Assembly (NCBI GenBank): GCA_944329545.1
Contig: CALVIK010000087.1
Coordinates: forward strand, 1-7,144
Direction: 5' to 3'
Source: an uncultured Bacilli bacterium
GTDB taxonomy: Bacteria; Bacillota_I; Bacilli_A; RF39; UBA660
Length of the DNA: 7,144 nucleotides
Below are positions 4,732 through 7,144 of the stretch, one piece after another (position 1 is the first letter of the stretch; every line of letters begins with the position of its first letter). The notes beneath the pieces were generated by a model. The model saw only the letters and a program-made list of their open reading frames with translations. It searched no databases and was not told the DNA's origin. The position numbers were made by a program, and so were the translations under genes.

Positions 4732-7131
4732 ATGTATAATTTAGGCGAACAATTTCGGTTGAATGTTGCCAGAGCGCAAGCAAAACATGCTAATATTGTT
4801 GCTGGTACACATTATAGATTTACGGTTTTAACGCCAAGAGTTATTAGACTTGAATACAGTGCTACTGGGGTTTTTACGGATGCACCGACAGAACTTATTT
4901 GGTACCGCGACTTACCTAACACTAAATTTAAAACAAATGAAAATGGTAATAATTTAGAAATTATTACTGATTATTTTAAACTTACATATATCAAAGAACA
5001 GCCTTTTGCGGGTAATAAAGTAAATCCGTCAGCCAATTTAAAAGTTGAACTTTTAAATACTGATAGATCTTGGTACTTTGGACATCCTGAAGTGCGTAAT
5101 TTTGGGCTTCCGAAAACAACTTTAGATGATGCGAATATTAAGCAAAAAGGTCTTTATTCGGCTGATGGTATTGCAAGTATTGATGATAGTCAAAGTCGGA
5201 TATTTAATGAAGATGGCACATCAGCTTTAAGAGGTAGTGAAGAAATTGATATTTATTTATTTATGTATAATCAAGATTTTGAAGAAGCCTTAAAAGATTA
5301 CTATGAATTAACTGGTTATCCAGCTTTAATTCCTAGGTATGCTTTAGGAAATTGGTGGAGTCGTAATAATAATTATGATGATTTAGAGTTAAAGGAACTT
5401 GTCGATAATTTTGAAAAGAAGGAAATTCCACTTTCGATAGTTGTTTTAGATAAAGACTGGCATAAAAGAGCTTATAATGGCAAAAAACATTTAAAAACAG
5501 GTTTTACTTTTAACGATGAATATTTTAAAGATCCAAAAGCCATGATTGATTATCTTCATGGTAAAGGTATTAGATTAGGGCTTAATATTAATCCAGTTGA
5601 AGGGTTATACAATATTGATACTAATTATAGCGAAGCTTTAAAATATTTAGCGGAAGATAATGGAAAAATTCCTTTTAATGTGTACGATCCTCGTTTTGTT
5701 GATGTTTATTTGAAATTATTTATTCATCCTTTAGATGATATGGGAATTGATTTCTTTTGGTTAGATTGTTTTGATCAAGATAAATTACAAGAAGAAAATT
5801 TACTAAAGCATTATCAATTTTATGATATGATGCGAAATTTTAAAAGAAGACCAATGGTACTTGCTAAAAATACTTTAATCGCGCCACATCGTTATCCAGT
5901 TTTATATTCTGGCAAATCAGTAGTTAGTTGGGAAACTTTAAAAGAAATTCCAAAACACAATATAAAATCATTTAATAATGGTGCTAATATATGGGCGCAT
6001 GATATTGGTGGGTATTTTAAAGGCGCCGAAGATAATGAACTTTATACAAGATTTGTTCAATTAGGTTGTTTTTCGCCAATTTTAAAATTTGGCGCAGACA
6101 AAGGCAAATATTATAAAAGAGAGCCATGGCGTTGGGATATTAAAACATATACAATTGTTAAAGATTATTTACGCCTTCGTCATCGTTTAATTCCTTATAT
6201 TTATAGTGAAGTTTATAAGTATCACAAATTTGGCACTCCGCTTATAAAACCACTTTATTATACTAATCCTGATTTTTATGATGATGTACTTTATTGTAAT
6301 GAATATTATTTTGGAGGCGGTTTATTCGTTTGTCCAATCATATCTAAAAAAGATTATGTCATGGATCGTTCTGTTCATAATTTTTATATTCCTGATGGTG
6401 TTTGGTATGATTTTGTGACGGGCAAAAAATTTCCGGGAGGCAAAAATTATATTTCTTTCTTCCGTGATGAGGAATATCCAGTATTTGCTAAAGCTGGCGC
6501 TATTATTCCAATGGGTAGAAATGAAAATATTAATGACACAACGCCACCAGTTAATATGGAAATCGATATTTTTCCAGGTAAAAGCAATTCTTATACTTTA
6601 TTTGAAGATGACGGAGAAAGTGATTTATATCGGAAAGATTTTTACTTGCTTACAGAAATTGAATATAATTATTTACCTAATAATTATAGTGTTATTATTA
6701 GAGCTAAAGAAGGTAAAAGTGGTATCATACCTGATAAAAGAAATTATAAGATTACTTTTAGAAATACTAAACGCACTGATGATGTTAAAGTTTACAGTAA
6801 TAGAGATGAAGTTTCGTTTAAAACTTATGTCGATGGTCCAAATTTTGTAGTAGAAATTCCAGACATTAACACAATTGGCCAGTTGACAGTTAATTGTAAA
6901 GGTAAAGATATTGAAATCGATGCGGTTCATTTAATTAATAAAGAAATTGAAGAAATTATTAGTGATTTACAAATAACAACAGAATTAAAAGAAAAAATAG
7001 ATGAAATTTTGTTTGGAACATTAGAAATTAAAAAGAAAAGGATTGAAATTAGAAAGTTAGCTAAAGCGGGATTAGATAAGAAATTTATTAAGATGTTCTT
7101 AAAATTACTCGAATATATAGATCAGATATAA
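4732..7131 (+). CDS. Glycoside hydrolase family 31 protein with altered active site
   Basis: This 799-residue protein has the GH31 layout of alpha-glucosidase and alpha-xylosidase relatives. An N-terminal beta-sandwich (about 20-185) precedes the catalytic barrel from YALGNWWSR (203-211), and C-terminal beta domains run to about 725. A charged, mainly helical tail of about 65 residues completes it. No signal peptide is visible, so it is probably cytoplasmic. Family motifs include IPLSIVVLD with Asp240, GIDFFWLD with the nucleophile Asp345, HRYPVLYSG, WAHDIGG and KREPWRW. Against E. coli YicI, an ungapped alignment from the YSG motif to HDIGG puts Lys395 where the acid/base Asp482 lies. Lys379 replaces the -1 subsite Arg, and the RLH motif reads KFG, losing its His (Gly454). 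Normal hydrolysis is therefore doubtful, and transfer activity or sugar binding without turnover is possible. ATG 4729 is an alternative start adding one Met. It follows the pyruvate kinase-like gene in one operon. Confidence 0.88.
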   Translation: MYNLGEQFRLNVARAQAKHANIVAGTHYRFTVLTPRVIRLEYSATGVFTDAPTELIWYRDLPNTKFKTNENGNNLEIITDYFKLTYIKEQPFAGNKVNPSANLKVELLNTDRSWYFGHPEVRNFGLPKTTLDDANIKQKGLYSADGIASIDDSQSRIFNEDGTSALRGSEEIDIYLFMYNQDFEEALKDYYELTGYPALIPRYALGNWWSRNNNYDDLELKELVDNFEKKEIPLSIVVLDKDWHKRAYNGKKHLKTGFTFNDEYFKDPKAMIDYLHGKGIRLGLNINPVEGLYNIDTNYSEALKYLAEDNGKIPFNVYDPRFVDVYLKLFIHPLDDMGIDFFWLDCFDQDKLQEENLLKHYQFYDMMRNFKRRPMVLAKNTLIAPHRYPVLYSGKSVVSWETLKEIPKHNIKSFNNGANIWAHDIGGYFKGAEDNELYTRFVQLGCFSPILKFGADKGKYYKREPWRWDIKTYTIVKDYLRLRHRLIPYIYSEVYKYHKFGTPLIKPLYYTNPDFYDDVLYCNEYYFGGGLFVCPIISKKDYVMDRSVHNFYIPDGVWYDFVTGKKFPGGKNYISFFRDEEYPVFAKAGAIIPMGRNENINDTTPPVNMEIDIFPGKSNSYTLFEDDGESDLYRKDFYLLTEIEYNYLPNNYSVIIRAKEGKSGIIPDKRNYKITFRNTKRTDDVKVYSNRDEVSFKTYVDGPNFVVEIPDINTIGQLTVNCKGKDIEIDAVHLINKEIEEIISDLQITTELKEKIDEILFGTLEIKKKRIEIRKLAKAGLDKKFIKMFLKLLEYIDQI

Positions 7132-7144
7132 TATTTTAGAAAAG

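Noticed and set aside
6464..6930. Alternative-frame (+) and antisense (-) open frames within the GH31 gene
   Set aside because: Both have Ile/Leu/Phe/Asn-rich composition typical of AT-rich shadow frames, lack ribosome binding sites, and overlap the conserved C-terminal part of the GH31 gene.
7127..7132. TATAAT at the end of the GH31 gene as a promoter for a downstream gene
   Set aside because: No -35 match lies about 17 bases upstream, and the next gene is outside the window, so a chance match in AT-rich DNA is as likely.
1..7144. CRISPR arrays, tRNA/rRNA genes, insertion sequences, riboswitches
   Set aside because: No regularly spaced repeats, cloverleaf or rRNA-like segments, transposase motifs or long structured leaders were seen. 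The gaps between genes are all under about 100 bases and are accounted for by promoters, terminators and ribosome binding sites.

Overview
The window comes from a low-GC, Gram-positive-type bacterium, most likely an AT-rich Bacilli/Mollicutes-related lineage. The evidence is strongly A/T-biased codon use, strong GGAGG-like ribosome binding sites, TTGACA/TATAAT-type promoters, and gene content and order resembling the Bacillus subtilis yrrM-yrrN-yrrO-udk-greA region. TGA serves as a stop (trhP1- and trhP2-like genes) and Trp is TGG, so this is the standard bacterial code, not the Mycoplasma code. All genes lie on the + strand. The species cannot be fixed from the sequence.

Region 1 (1-2034) is the tail of a translationally coupled operon. 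It holds the 3' end of an unidentified upstream gene, a short cysteine-free U32 protein (YrrN/TrhP1-like), and a full U32 protein with four cysteines (YrrO/TrhP2-like). In B. subtilis this pair makes 5-hydroxyuridine at tRNA wobble position 34. Region 2 (2031-2577) is greA, with its own promoter whose -35 box overlaps the trhP2 stop codon, followed by a weak AT-only hairpin. The udk gene that sits between yrrO and greA in B. subtilis is absent.

Region 3 (2591-3250) is a single-gene unit with promoter and hairpin terminator. It encodes a small, very acidic, membrane-anchored extracellular protein with a probable lipocalin-like beta fold split by an Asp/Ser/Thr-rich linker. Region 4 (3259-7131) is a two-gene operon: a pyruvate-kinase-family protein, then a glycoside hydrolase family 31 (GH31) protein.

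The most notable signal is in region 4. Both proteins keep the overall fold and some catalytic residues, but both have lost conserved active-site residues. The pyruvate kinase homologue has Ala in place of the catalytic Thr and Asn in the ARGD motif. The GH31 homologue keeps the nucleophile Asp but has Lys at the acid/base position and changes at two other -1 subsite positions. The pair may be a repurposed sugar/PEP-related module, a regulatory or binding pair, or an unusual catalytic subfamily. The sequence alone cannot decide. No RNA genes, mobile elements, CRISPR arrays or riboswitches were seen, and no intergenic gap approaches 300 bases.
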